This document shows, in pieces, positions 19,231 to 28,809 of a stretch of DNA of 64,000 bases. A program made the position numbers and the translations under genes. Source of the stretch: Pseudomonas cuatrocienegasensis (lineage in GTDB: Bacteria > Pseudomonadota > Gammaproteobacteria > Pseudomonadales > Pseudomonadaceae); NCBI RefSeq assembly GCF_900110925.1, contig NZ_FOFP01000007.1, positions 62,001-126,000 on the forward strand, read 5' to 3'. Within the stretch, counting starts at the first letter, position 1. Every line of letters starts with the position of its first letter. The notes below the pieces were generated by a model. It did not search any database. It was not told the origin of the DNA and worked only from the letters and a program-made list of their open reading frames with translations.

Positions 19231-20661
19231 GTGACTTCCAGCCTGTTCTGGTACGACTACGAAACCACCGGCATCGACCCGCGCCGCGACCGCCCACTGC
19301 AAGTGGCCGGCATTCGCACCGACGAGGCGCTCAACGAAATCGAAGCGCCGCTGAACATTTATTGCCAGCCCAGCGACGACATTCTGCCGCACCCGGCGGC
19401 CTGCCTGGTCACCGGCATCACGCCGGCGCGCCTGGCCGAACAGGGGCTGGGTGAAGCGGACTTTATGGCCCGGGTGCATGCCGAGCTGGCGCGGCCGGGC
19501 ACCTGTGGTGTGGGCTATAACAGCCTGCGCTTCGACGACGAGGTGACCCGCTACAGCCTGTACCGCAACTTCTACGACCCTTACGGCCGAGAATGGCAGG
19601 GCGGCAACAGCCGTTGGGACCTGATCGATCTGGTGCGCACCGCCTATGCGTTGCGCCCGGAAGGGATCGTCTGGCCCGAGGAGGATGGTCGCGTCAGTCT
19701 CAAGCTGGAGCGCCTGACCGCGGCCAACGGCATTGAACATGGCCAGGCCCACGATGCGCTCAGCGATGTGCGCGCCACCATCGCCCTGGCGCGTCTGCTG
19801 CGTGAGCGTCAGCCGCGTCTGTATGACTTTCTCTACCAGTTGCGCAGCAAACCGCGGGTGCTTGAGCAGATCCGCCTGCTGCAGCCGCTGGTGCATGTAT
19901 CCGGGCGTTTTGCCGGCGCTCGGCATTACCTTGGGGTGGTTCTGCCGCTGGCCTGGCACCCGCGCAACCGCAATGCACTGATCGTCTGCGACCTGCAGGG
20001 CGACCCTCAGGCGCTGCTCGACGAGAGTCCAGAGGCTTTGCGCGCCCGGCTGTATACCCGTCATGAAGACTTGCCCGAGGGCCAGGCGCCGGTCCCGCTC
20101 AAGCTGTTGCATATCAATCGTTGCCCGGTGGTTGCGCCGCTTTCGGTCTTGCGCGCGCAGGATCGTGAACGCTTGCAGCTGGATATCGATGCCTGCGAGG
20201 CGCGCGCCGAGCAACTGCGCACGACCCAGGCGCGCTGGCAGGAAAGCGTGCAAGCGGTGTATGCCGAAGAAAATTTTGCCGAGGTTCAGGACCCGGAACA
20301 GCAGTTGTATGGTGGTTTTATCGGCGACCGTGACAAGCGTCTGTGCGAGCAAGTGCGTCAGGCAGACCCTTTGCAGTTGGCCGCAGGCGCCTGGCCTTTC
20401 GATGATGCCCGTTTGCCGGAACTGTTATTTCGCTATCGGGCGCGCAACTTTCCCGACTCGCTGAACGAGGATGAACAACAGCGTTGGTTTGCGTTTTGTC
20501 AGCAGCGGCTGTCACTGCCCGAATATGGCGCGCCCAATACCCTGGCGCAATTTGACGCCGCCGTGCACAGCGCGTTGGTGCAGGCATCCGTCGAGCAGCG
20601 GGCATTGTTGCAGACCTGGCAGCAGTATGCGCAGCAGCTGCGTCAGCGCTATATCCCGTAG
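19231..20661 (+). CDS. sbcB: Exodeoxyribonuclease I
   Basis: SbcB degrades single-stranded DNA 3' to 5' in recombination and mismatch repair. The 476-residue length fits the family. The DEDDh exonuclease motif I WYDYETTGIDPRRDRPLQ is at residues 6-23, and motif III HDALSDVRATIALA is near residue 174. The GTG at 19231 is chosen because AGGAG (19219-19223) precedes it by 7 bases. It corresponds to PA4316, next to mvaT (PA4315). Confidence 0.94.
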   Translation: MTSSLFWYDYETTGIDPRRDRPLQVAGIRTDEALNEIEAPLNIYCQPSDDILPHPAACLVTGITPARLAEQGLGEADFMARVHAELARPGTCGVGYNSLRFDDEVTRYSLYRNFYDPYGREWQGGNSRWDLIDLVRTAYALRPEGIVWPEEDGRVSLKLERLTAANGIEHGQAHDALSDVRATIALARLLRERQPRLYDFLYQLRSKPRVLEQIRLLQPLVHVSGRFAGARHYLGVVLPLAWHPRNRNALIVCDLQGDPQALLDESPEALRARLYTRHEDLPEGQAPVPLKLLHINRCPVVAPLSVLRAQDRERLQLDIDACEARAEQLRTTQARWQESVQAVYAEENFAEVQDPEQQLYGGFIGDRDKRLCEQVRQADPLQLAAGAWPFDDARLPELLFRYRARNFPDSLNEDEQQRWFAFCQQRLSLPEYGAPNTLAQFDAAVHSALVQASVEQRALLQTWQQYAQQLRQRYIP

Positions 20662-20973
20662 CCTGTGGCTAAGTGATTTAGCTAAGTTTGCACTGTCGCA
20701 GCTTCGAGATAACTCACGGGGCTTCGTCATTGCAGCAGGGAAGGGCATGGAGCCAGTAGGTGCACGACTAAGAGCATGAGCCCTAACGCTAATTAGGCTG
20801 CTCTGGCAAAGACTCTGTCCCCGCAGTATGTAGCACTGCAGCGATGCTCTTCGCAGGCGTCGCGCGCGGCGAAGAGTCGCCCTGAGGCCGGGCTGCTATG
20901 CGTGCTGGGCGGTTCATACAGCTGTTGTGTTATGGCTGCATGTGGCTGCAACAGGCAATCGAAACATAGCCAT
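20662..20973. other. Non-coding gap between sbcB and mvaT terminators
   Basis: I see no supported gene here. The stretch contains an inverted pair CTCTTCGC (20845-20852) with GCGAAGAG (20868-20875), a possible hairpin. The convergent genes end at the shared terminator to its right. A small RNA cannot be excluded from sequence alone. Confidence 0.3.
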
Positions 20974-20976
20974 AAA

Positions 20977-21000
20977 AAAAGCCAGCATCAGCTGGCTTTT
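20977..21000. terminator. Bidirectional Rho-independent terminator (sbcB / mvaT)
   Basis: AAAAGCCAGC and GCTGGCTTTT form a 10-bp stem around ATCA, with a run of A on the left and T on the right. It lies between convergent sbcB and mvaT, 25 bases after the mvaT stop. Confidence 0.9.
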
Positions 21001-21025
21001 TAACGACTAGGCCTAAGCGTGGGGC

Positions 21026-21403
21026 TTAGCCCAGCAGGGTGGCCCAGCTTTCAACGGTGTCGCCGCCCCACTTGGCTTTCCACTCTTTCAATGTTTTGTG
21101 GTTGCCGCCTTTGGTTTCGATCACTTCGCCCGTGTTCGGGTTTTTGTATTGCTTGACCTTGCGCGCGCGTTTGGTGCCAGTTGCTTTGGCAGCCGGACGG
21201 CCTGCCTTGGCATTTTTGGCTTCTGGATCGAGGATGGCGATGATGTCACGCAGGGACTTCTGGTATTCGCCCATCAGGGTGCGCAGCTTGCCTTCGAATT
21301 CCAGTTCTTTTTTCAGCTTGTCATCTTGCGACAAGTTTTTCAGGCGCTCTTGCAGTTCTTTGATGGCTTCTTCGGTGGCACGGTATTCGTTGATCAGCGA
21401 CAT
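21026..21403 (-). CDS. mvaT: H-NS family xenogeneic silencer MvaT
   Basis: MvaT coats AT-rich foreign DNA and represses it. The 125-residue protein has an N-terminal coiled-coil for oligomerisation (about residues 1-62), an alanine/lysine linker, and a C-terminal DNA-binding domain with the AT-pincer segment around KGGNHKTLKEWKAKWG. The order sbcB-mvaT-purU matches P. aeruginosa. The gene is monocistronic, with its own promoter and terminator. The AT-rich region upstream is a likely autoregulatory binding site. Confidence 0.97.
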   Translation of the reverse strand: MSLINEYRATEEAIKELQERLKNLSQDDKLKKELEFEGKLRTLMGEYQKSLRDIIAILDPEAKNAKAGRPAAKATGTKRARKVKQYKNPNTGEVIETKGGNHKTLKEWKAKWGGDTVESWATLLG

Positions 21404-21444
21404 GGAGTTGACCTGGCTTGGTTAAAGTTGATTACGTGGCGATG

Positions 21445-21473
21445 ATAATAGTCATGCACTTTTAACAAGTAAA
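21445..21473 (-). promoter_or_regulatory. mvaT promoter
   Basis: On the minus strand a -35 TTTACT (21468-21473) and a -10 TATTAT (21445-21450) are separated by 17 bases. Transcription would start near 21438, giving a short leader before the ATG at 21403. The flanking 200 bases are unusually AT-rich for this genome. Confidence 0.6.
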
Positions 21474-21678
21474 CCGCTTTGTAAGGAAATGCCACATAAA
21501 CACTTTTCAGTCTGCTGAATAATTGTTTTCGCACGCGGATAACTATTCATAAGGCTTGCATAAGGTTTTGCCGGCTTCGCTGTGACAATCGAGCTTCGTT
21601 CTGGTTCGATACGAAGGCTGGGCGATCTGTCGCAGGTGCCGCTGTGCATCGGTACTGCAGTTTTTCTACGCTGTGGCG

Positions 21679-21959
21679 AGGGTCTGTTTGCGTTTCGTTC
21701 GCGGCCGCGCCGGAGCCAGTTTTAGCGCGAGGCAAGGCACGAGATGCGAAGTTTAGTGGGCTAAATGAGCTATCGAGAAACACAGCATCGCGCTAAAACT
21801 GGCCCGGCCCTTAGGGTTGCGCGCAAAATCTCGCCATGCGTTGTTGGAGGACTTGGCAAGGGAACACCATTACCTGCGTCCTCCGCCTAGCGGAACGCCG
21901 CCCGGCCTGGCGAGATTTTTCGCTGCAACGCGGCTAGCGACGAAACGGTAACAGACCCT
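21679..21959 (+). repeat. R1 structured repeat, copy C
   Basis: This 281-bp copy has the same orientation as copy A. The inner stem is GCCAGTTTTAGCGCGA with TCGCGCTAAAACTGGC, a third paired variant of this helix, with the same single bulged A as A and B. The small hairpin is TTTAGT/GCTAAA, in which a U-G wobble replaces C-G. The terminal repeats have two mismatches. Its right end is 36 bases from the purU start codon. Confidence 0.85.
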
Positions 21960-21995
21960 AGAATGCGCGACTTTGCGAATCTTCTGGAGTCTTAA

Positions 21996-22847
21996 ATGCG
22001 CACTTTTCGGTTGGTGATTGCCTGTCCGGACCGCGTCGGTATCGTGGCCAAGGTCAGTAATTTCCTGGCTACCTACAATGGCTGGATCACCGAGGCGAGC
22101 CATCATTCGGATAACCAGAGTGGCTGGTTCTTCATGCGCCATGAAATTCGTGCCGATTCGCTGCCCTTCGACCTGGCCGGTTTCCAGCAGGCGTTTGCGC
22201 CCATTGCCCGTGAGTTTTCCATGGAGTGGCGGATCACCGATTCGGCGCAGAAGAAACGCGTGGTATTGATGGCCAGCCGCGAGTCGCACTGCCTTGCCGA
22301 CCTGCTGCACCGCTGGCACAGCCACGAGCTGGACTGCGAGATCCCCTGCGTCATCTCCAACCACAACGACCTGCGCAGCATGGTCGAGTGGCATGGCATT
22401 CCGTACTTCCATGTGCCGGTCGATCCGCAGAACAAGCAACCCGCTTTCGATGAGGTTTCGCGGCTGATCGCTGAGCACCAGGCCGATGCCATCGTGCTGG
22501 CGCGCTACATGCAGATCCTGCCGCCGCAGCTGTGCCAGGATTACGCCCAGCGGGTGATCAACATCCACCACAGCTTCCTGCCCTCCTTCGTCGGCGCCAA
22601 ACCCTATCACCAGGCCTCGTTGCGCGGGGTCAAGCTGATTGGCGCCACCTCCCACTACGTCACCGAAGAACTCGACGCCGGCCCGATCATCGAGCAGGAC
22701 GTGGTGCGCGTCAGCCACCGCGACAGCATCGAGGAAATGGTGCGCCTGGGTAAGGACGTGGAGAAAATGGTGCTCTCGCGTGGACTACGCTACCACTTGG
22801 AAGACCGCGTACTGGTCCACGACAACAAGACGGTGGTGTTCGACTGA
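21996..22847 (+). CDS. purU: Formyltetrahydrofolate deformylase (mvaT-linked copy)
   Basis: PurU hydrolyses 10-formyl-THF to formate and THF. The 283-residue protein has an N-terminal ACT domain (residues 1-80, CPDRVGIVAKVSNFL) and a formyltransferase-fold domain. The catalytic region includes [12 protein letters not shown] and the aspartate in HYVTEELDAGPIIEQD. GGAG precedes the ATG by 8 bases. It is the first of two purU genes in the window and corresponds to PA4314. Its promoter must lie in or at the edge of repeat R1-C. Confidence 0.93.
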   Translation: MRTFRLVIACPDRVGIVAKVSNFLATYNGWITEASHHSDNQSGWFFMRHEIRADSLPFDLAGFQQAFAPIAREFSMEWRITDSAQKKRVVLMASRESHCLADLLHRWHSHELDCEIPCVISNHNDLRSMVEWHGIPYFHVPVDPQNKQPAFDEVSRLIAEHQADAIVLARYMQILPPQLCQDYAQRVINIHHSFLPSFVGAKPYHQASLRGVKLIGATSHYVTEELDAGPIIEQDVVRVSHRDSIEEMVRLGKDVEKMVLSRGLRYHLEDRVLVHDNKTVVFD

Positions 22848-22896
22848 CCGCCGGGTCGTGGCCGGTGGTAAAGGACACGACCAGAGGAGTCAGCCC

Positions 22897-23331
22897 ATGC
22901 TCAAATCAATCAAGGTGCGCGATTACATGACTCGCCGCCTGGTGACGTTCCGCACCGATATGGATTTGTTTACCGCCATTCACCGGCTGCTCGAACACCG
23001 AATTTCCGGTGCGCCGGTGGTCGATGACAGCGGCGCGCTGCTGGGTTTGTTGTCCGAGGGCGATTGCTTACGGGCGATTCTCTCGGGGGCCTATTACGAG
23101 TCGGTGGGCGGGCGAGTGGGTGATTACATGACCCGCACGGTGGAAACGGTATCGCCGGAAACCGACATCATCGAGGTTTCGCAGCGCTTTCTCGACGGCC
23201 GCCGGCGGCGCTTGCCGGTGGTCGAGGCGGGGCGTTTGGTCGGGCAGATCAGTCGCCATGACGTGCTGCGCGCGGTCAAGGAATTCGCCCAGCATGATCA
23301 GGGCCAACTGAGCGCAGGAGAAGGGCGGTGA
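22897..23331 (+). CDS. CBS-domain protein
   Basis: The 144-residue protein consists of a tandem CBS pair (about residues 8-65 and 75-132) and little else. The repeats begin VRDYMTRRLVTFRTDMDL and VGDYMTRTVETVSPETDI. CBS pairs bind adenine nucleotides, so this is a probable energy-sensing regulator with unknown partner. The start at 22897 follows GAGGAG. The gene lies 49 bases after purU and overlaps the next small gene. Confidence 0.85.
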   Translation: MLKSIKVRDYMTRRLVTFRTDMDLFTAIHRLLEHRISGAPVVDDSGALLGLLSEGDCLRAILSGAYYESVGGRVGDYMTRTVETVSPETDIIEVSQRFLDGRRRRLPVVEAGRLVGQISRHDVLRAVKEFAQHDQGQLSAGEGR

Positions 23332-23510
23332 GCGATCCGCGCGACCGCGCTACGTCCACTGCCCCGCCTACCCTGGGCGAGGGCTGTGTGCGGCGCTACG
23401 ACCCCGAGGCACTGACCCCGGAGTCCGGCACCGACTTCGCCGATGCTGCCGAGCTGTGGCGACAGTTGCATACGCCTGTGCCGCCTGACACCGAAGCGGA
23501 CGAGCCATAA
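23328..23510 (+). CDS. Small hypothetical protein
   Basis: This 60-residue frame starts with GTG overlapping the CBS gene stop (GTGA) and has AGGAG 7 bases upstream (23316-23320), so translation is likely coupled. The product is acidic, proline-rich and predicted disordered, with no signal or membrane segment. It has no recognisable domain. Location suggests a partner of the CBS protein, but that is inference. Confidence 0.55.
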   Translation: MSDPRDRATSTAPPTLGEGCVRRYDPEALTPESGTDFADAAELWRQLHTPVPPDTEADEP

Positions 23511-23587
23511 AGCGTCCTGGCGGACAGAAAAATGCCGCTCACCTGACTTAGATGAACGGCATGAGCAACAGACGTTCTAGCCGCTGA

Positions 23588-24346
23588 TTACAGGCGCAGA
23601 CCGCCGTCGAGTTCCAGAATACGTCCGGTGTAGTAGTCGTTTTCCAGGATATAGGCCACCGAGTGGGCGATCTCGGCCGGTTTACCCATGCGTCGCAGCG
23701 GGATGCCTGAGGTCATCTTCTCCAGCGCTTCGGGCTTCATGGTCAGGGTCATTTCGGTTTCGATAAAGCCCGGCGCCACGCCGGCTACGCGAATGCCGTA
23801 ACGCGCCAGTTCCTTGGCCCAGACCACGGTGTCGGCGGCCACGCCGGCCTTGGCCGCCGAGTAGTTGGCCTGGCCAATGTTGCCGGCCCGGGAAATCGAG
23901 GAAATATTGATGATGGCGCCACTGTTCTTCAGCTCGATCATCTTCGCCGCCACTTCGCGGGTGCAGAGGAAGACGCCGGTCAGGTTGACGTCGATCACCG
24001 ACTGCCACTGCGCCAGGCTCATCTTGCTCATTTCGCCATCCTTGACCTTGATGGTCAGGCCATCGCGCAGGATCCCGGCATTGTTCACCAGGCCATGGAT
24101 AGCGCCGAAGTCTTCGGCAACCTGAGCCACCATGTGGGTGACCTGCTCCTCGTTGGCGACGTTGCACAGGTAGGCGCGGGCTTCGCTGCCCAGGGCTTTG
24201 CAGGCGGCCACGGCTTCATCGAGTTTTTCCTGGTTGAGGTCGACCAGCGCCAGTTTGGCGCCCTTGGTCGCCAGGTATTCGCCCATGGCGCGGCCCAGGC
24301 CCTGGCAACCGCCGGTGATGATGATGACCTTGTCGTTGAGCTGCAT
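23588..24346 (-). CDS. SDR family oxidoreductase (FabG-like)
   Basis: The 252-residue short-chain dehydrogenase has the NAD(P) motif TGGCQGLG at about residues 11-18, NNAG in [12 protein letters not shown], the catalytic serine in [10 protein letters not shown], and YSAAKAG with the Tyr-Lys pair. It ends LELDGGLRL like FabG-type enzymes. The substrate is unknown; the family suggests a 3-oxoacyl thioester. The start was chosen for the GAGGGG site upstream. It is divergent from the HugZ-like gene and corresponds by position to PA4389. Confidence 0.85.
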   Translation of the reverse strand: MQLNDKVIIITGGCQGLGRAMGEYLATKGAKLALVDLNQEKLDEAVAACKALGSEARAYLCNVANEEQVTHMVAQVAEDFGAIHGLVNNAGILRDGLTIKVKDGEMSKMSLAQWQSVIDVNLTGVFLCTREVAAKMIELKNSGAIINISSISRAGNIGQANYSAAKAGVAADTVVWAKELARYGIRVAGVAPGFIETEMTLTMKPEALEKMTSGIPLRRMGKPAEIAHSVAYILENDYYTGRILELDGGLRL

Positions 24347-24442
24347 ATGTATCCCCTCGAAAGCTGCTGGATTGACCTCGCAGGCCACCGCTATGCTAGG
24401 TGCCTGTCCGTTTATGACGGATTCTCTACGAGGAGTCGAAAG

Positions 24443-25180
24443 GTGAGCGTGAAAGCTGGCAAGCATGCCCGAGAACTGTTGCTCAAGGAATACCGTGGCG
24501 TGCTCTCGACTCACTCCAAGGCCATGCCGGGGTTTCCCTTCGGTTCGGTGGTGCCTTATTGCCTGGATGCCCGCGGCTGGCCGCTGATATTGATCAGCCG
24601 GATCGCTCAGCACACCCACAACCTGCAGCAGGACGCCAAGTGCTCGCTGCTGGTCGGTGAGCGCGGTGCCGAAGATGTCCAGGCTGTCGGCCGCCTGACT
24701 CTGCTGGCCGAAGCGCGGCCGCTTGCGGCCGATGAAATCGAGGCGGCTGCCGCCCGTTATTACCGCTACTTTCCAGAGTCACGCGATCACCACCGTGTGC
24801 ACGACTTCGACTTCTGGGTGCTGCAGCCGGTGCGCTGGCGCTTTATCGGCGGCTTCGGTGCGATTCACTGGCTCGATCAGGTGGCGCTGGCCAACCCCTT
24901 TGCCGAGGGCGCGGAGGCGGCCGAGGTGTCGATGGTCGAACATATGAATGCCGACCACGGCGCTGCCATTGCCCATTACGTGGCCCTGGCAGGGCTGCCC
25001 AATCAGGCTCCGGCGCAGATGGTCGGTATCGACAGGGAAGGTTTTCACCTGCGTATTGGCCAAGGCCTGCATTGGTTACCTTTGCCAACATTCTGCAATA
25101 ACTCCGCTGAAGTGCGCCAAGCCTTGGTACAGCTGGCGCGCGCGAGCAGTTGGCCGACCGGCGGTACGATTTCAGCTTGA
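24443..25180 (+). CDS. HugZ-like / pyridoxamine-phosphate-oxidase-fold protein with DUF2470
   Basis: The 245-residue protein has an FMN-binding split-barrel domain (about residues 8-150) and a C-terminal DUF2470 domain (about 165-240) around [18 protein letters not shown]. This architecture matches HugZ-type haem-degrading proteins, but the haem-binding residues cannot be confirmed here. The GTG at 24443 has AGGAG at 24431-24435. It corresponds by position to PA4388 and precedes fxsA. Confidence 0.75.
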   Translation: MSVKAGKHARELLLKEYRGVLSTHSKAMPGFPFGSVVPYCLDARGWPLILISRIAQHTHNLQQDAKCSLLVGERGAEDVQAVGRLTLLAEARPLAADEIEAAAARYYRYFPESRDHHRVHDFDFWVLQPVRWRFIGGFGAIHWLDQVALANPFAEGAEAAEVSMVEHMNADHGAAIAHYVALAGLPNQAPAQMVGIDREGFHLRIGQGLHWLPLPTFCNNSAEVRQALVQLARASSWPTGGTISA

Positions 25181-25243
25181 ATTCAGCGCAACACCCCATA
25201 CTTCCTCTCTACTGGAAGCTGATCTTCCGTTAAGGACCCCTTG

Positions 25244-25702
25244 ATGCGTGCGTTTCTCTTGCTGTTCCTGCTATTTCCGTTCATCGAACTGGCCCTGCTG
25301 ATTCAGGTCGGCAGCGTCATCGGTGTGCTGCCCACGCTGCTGCTGGTGATCGGCACGGGTGTGCTTGGCGCTGTACTGCTGCGGGTAGCGGGTGTCGCCA
25401 CCGCATGGCGTGCCCGTGAGCGTCTGGCCCGCGGCGAGTTGCCCGAGCAGGAAATGCTCGAAGGCCTGCTGATTGCCGTCGGCGGTGGCCTGCTGCTGCT
25501 GCCTGGCTTTATCAGCGATATCTTCGGCGTGCTCTGCCTGATCCCTTTCACGCGCCGACTGCTGGTCAACAAAGTGCGCCTGCGCGCGGCCGAGCAGGCG
25601 ATGCGTCAGCGTGCGTTTTATGACAGCCCTGCTGGTCAGGCTCAGCGCCCCGACGGCGCGCGGCCGAACGTGCTCGAAGGCGAATACGAACGCCGCGATT
25701 GA
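25244..25702 (+). CDS. fxsA: FxsA family membrane protein
   Basis: The 152-residue inner-membrane protein has the FxsA core with FPFIELALLIQVGSVIG near the N terminus, three or four membrane segments within residues 1-115, and a charged cytoplasmic tail. In E. coli FxsA interferes with phage T7 exclusion by the F plasmid. The ATG at 25244 has AAGGA at 25232-25236. It lies before groESL, as in other pseudomonads. Confidence 0.88.
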   Translation: MRAFLLLFLLFPFIELALLIQVGSVIGVLPTLLLVIGTGVLGAVLLRVAGVATAWRARERLARGELPEQEMLEGLLIAVGGGLLLLPGFISDIFGVLCLIPFTRRLLVNKVRLRAAEQAMRQRAFYDSPAGQAQRPDGARPNVLEGEYERRD

Positions 25703-25746
25703 CCCGCTGAAACCCCTCGGGCGCCACAAAAAAGTTCCATGGCGCC

Positions 25747-25774
25747 CTTGAAATCCCCTTGTACGCCCTTATGT
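25747..25774 (+). promoter_or_regulatory. sigma32 heat-shock promoter of groESL
   Basis: CTTGAA (25747-25752) and CCCTTATGT (25766-25774) are 13 bases apart and match the RpoH consensus (CTTGAA, 13-15 bases, CCCCATNT) well. An inverted repeat GGGCGCCA/TGGCGCCC (about 25717-25747) abuts the -35 box. The leader to groES is about 140 bases. Confidence 0.75.
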
Positions 25775-25921
25775 ACCGGTCACCGCAAGGTTTTCTGCTG
25801 TTGCAGCAGATCAGACTTTCGCGTTGCGCCTCTGGTGCAGCGCACCCGGCATCGCCGGATTTTGCTAACCCGCTGGTGAATGCACCAGCTGATGTCAACA
25901 TTCTATTGGGAGAGATCGACA

Positions 25922-26215
25922 ATGAAGCTTCGTCCTCTGCATGACCGCGTCGTGATTCGTCGCAGCGAAGAAGAGACCAAAACCGCAGGCGGCATCGTTC
26001 TGCCGGGTTCCGCTGCCGAGAAGCCCAACCAGGGTGAGATCGTCGCTGTAGGCACCGGCCGCGTGCTGGACAACGGCGAAGTACGTGCACTGGCCGTCAA
26101 GGTCGGCGACAAAGTGGTGTTCGGCCCTTACTCCGGCAGCAACACCGTCAAAGTCGACGGCGAAGACCTGCTGGTCATGGGTGAAAGCGAGATCCTGGCT
26201 GTCGTCGAAGCCTGA
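25922..26215 (+). CDS. groES: Co-chaperonin GroES
   Basis: The 97-residue protein is the lid of the GroEL chaperonin. The sequence [14 protein letters not shown], the mobile loop [20 protein letters not shown] (about residues 16-35) and the C-terminal ESEILAVVE are canonical. It is followed by groL after 55 bases and preceded by a sigma32 promoter. Confidence 0.98.
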   Translation: MKLRPLHDRVVIRRSEEETKTAGGIVLPGSAAEKPNQGEIVAVGTGRVLDNGEVRALAVKVGDKVVFGPYSGSNTVKVDGEDLLVMGESEILAVVEA

Positions 26216-26258
26216 TCCGCACCCACGCTACGAATTCCGGTCCATCGAAACGAATTAA

Positions 26259-27920
<1,662 letters not shown>

Positions 27921-27971
27921 GCCAGCCCGACCTCCTTCAGGCCGCCACGTGGCGGCCTGCACGCAGTTCAG

Positions 27972-28000
27972 AAAACCCCGTGCTCAGGCACGGGGTTTTT
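27972..28000 (+). terminator. Rho-independent terminator of groESL
   Basis: AAAACCCCGTGC and GCACGGGGTTTTT form a 12-bp stem around TCAG, with a further T run. A second hairpin, AGGCCGCCACGTGGCGGCCT, precedes it at about 27939-27959. Confidence 0.92.
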
Positions 28001-28037
28001 GTTTTTCTGGGCTACGATTTTTCGCCGAACCTACCCA

Positions 28038-28120
28038 GGTGGCCGCGCCCCGCGGCGAATGGCTGCAACTGCACGGTCCTGCGTATGACCTAAAGCTTCG
28101 CCCCGGGGCGGGGCTCCTGC
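28038..28120. repeat. REP-like GC-rich repeat after groESL
   Basis: GGTGGCCGCGCCCCGCGGCGAATGGC faces AAGCTTCGCCCCGGGGCGGGGCTCCTGC at the level of its ends (8-10 bases each side). The GCGCCCCGCGGCGAATGGC portion recurs at 49.55 kb. The gap 28003-28323 shows no other feature. Confidence 0.5.
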
Positions 28121-28323
28121 AAAGATTTACGTCGCCGAGTGAACCAGCGGCGTGCGCTCCTCGAAGCCGAGCTCGCTAACTGATTGATTTATTGGGCAGG
28201 ATGATCAGCCTGTTGGCGGCAGAGCCTGGCAGTAAAGACCATTGGTCGCGAAAGATGACGCAGGCTTTTGCGCTGGTCTAGGGTAAGCAGACTACTGGGC
28301 TGTGCCATCAAGAGGTTGCAGGG

Positions 28324-28539
28324 GTGAAATTAGAAATTGCACGAGGTTTATTCCTCGCCGGCGCGCTCACTGTGGCTTCCCTCGCCGCCGCCGCCTGGCA
28401 GGAACCCGGCCCTCAGGTCATCACCCTGAGCGAGCGCGGTTACTGCCCTTTGCCGTTGCAGGCACGAGCGACCGAGGTGGTGCAGCCCGATCAGAGCCTG
28501 TTGCTGTTTATGTTCAGCCTGTCCCAGGGCGCCGGTTGA
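28324..28539 (+). CDS. Small exported hypothetical protein
   Basis: The 71-residue product starts at GTG 28324 and has a likely signal peptide (residues 1-24, KLEIARGLFLAGALTVASLA followed by AAAAW). The mature part is about 47 residues with a single cysteine. A small protein lies at the same place after groEL in P. aeruginosa (PA4384 region). No function is recognised. The ribosome site is modest, so the start is uncertain. Confidence 0.55.
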   Translation: MKLEIARGLFLAGALTVASLAAAAWQEPGPQVITLSERGYCPLPLQARATEVVQPDQSLLLFMFSLSQGAG

Positions 28540-28577
28540 TGCGCCCCGCTGGCGCCATCTACTAACGTCCGGCATCG

Positions 28578-28602
28578 GTAGGGTGCGCCGCGCGCACCAA
28601 TC
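28578..28602. repeat. REP unit, GTAGGGTGCGC family (single)
   Basis: A single unit GTAGGGTGCGCCGCGCGCACC without the inverted partner. Confidence 0.55.
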
Positions 28603-28653
28603 AGGTTGTGCAGCCCCACCTAGTCTCACGACACATACAATTGGTCGCTATCT

Positions 28654-28693
28654 GTAGGAGCGAAGGGGGCGCCTAGCCTTTATTCGCGATAAT
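28654..28693. repeat. REP unit with 14-base loop insertion
   Basis: GTAGGAGCGAA (28654-28664) and TTTATTCGCGATAAT (from 28679) are contiguous in the copy at 58967 but are split here by GGGGGCGCCTAGCC (28665-28678). An inverted 37-bp perfect copy lies at 53481-53517. Confidence 0.7.
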
Positions 28694-28710
28694 CCCTGAA
28701 AGCGCCGAAA

Positions 28711-28753
28711 GCATCGCGGCTAAAGCGGAGCGCCGCCCGGCCCCTCCCACGCG
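28711..28753. repeat. REP unit with R1-like loop insertion
   Basis: The unit found intact at 49487-49511 (TCGCGGCTAAA joined to CCCCTCCCACGC) is split here by GCGGAGCGCCGCCCGGCC (28725-28742). That insert matches a segment of repeat R1 (GCGGAACGCCGCCCGGCC) except for one base. Both copies are followed by CATTG-CCGACATTTGAT. Confidence 0.6.
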
Positions 28754-28809
28754 ACCTAGCATTGACCGACATTTGATTCGTGTCGCGACACTAGGCGGCC
28801 CTCAGCAGA

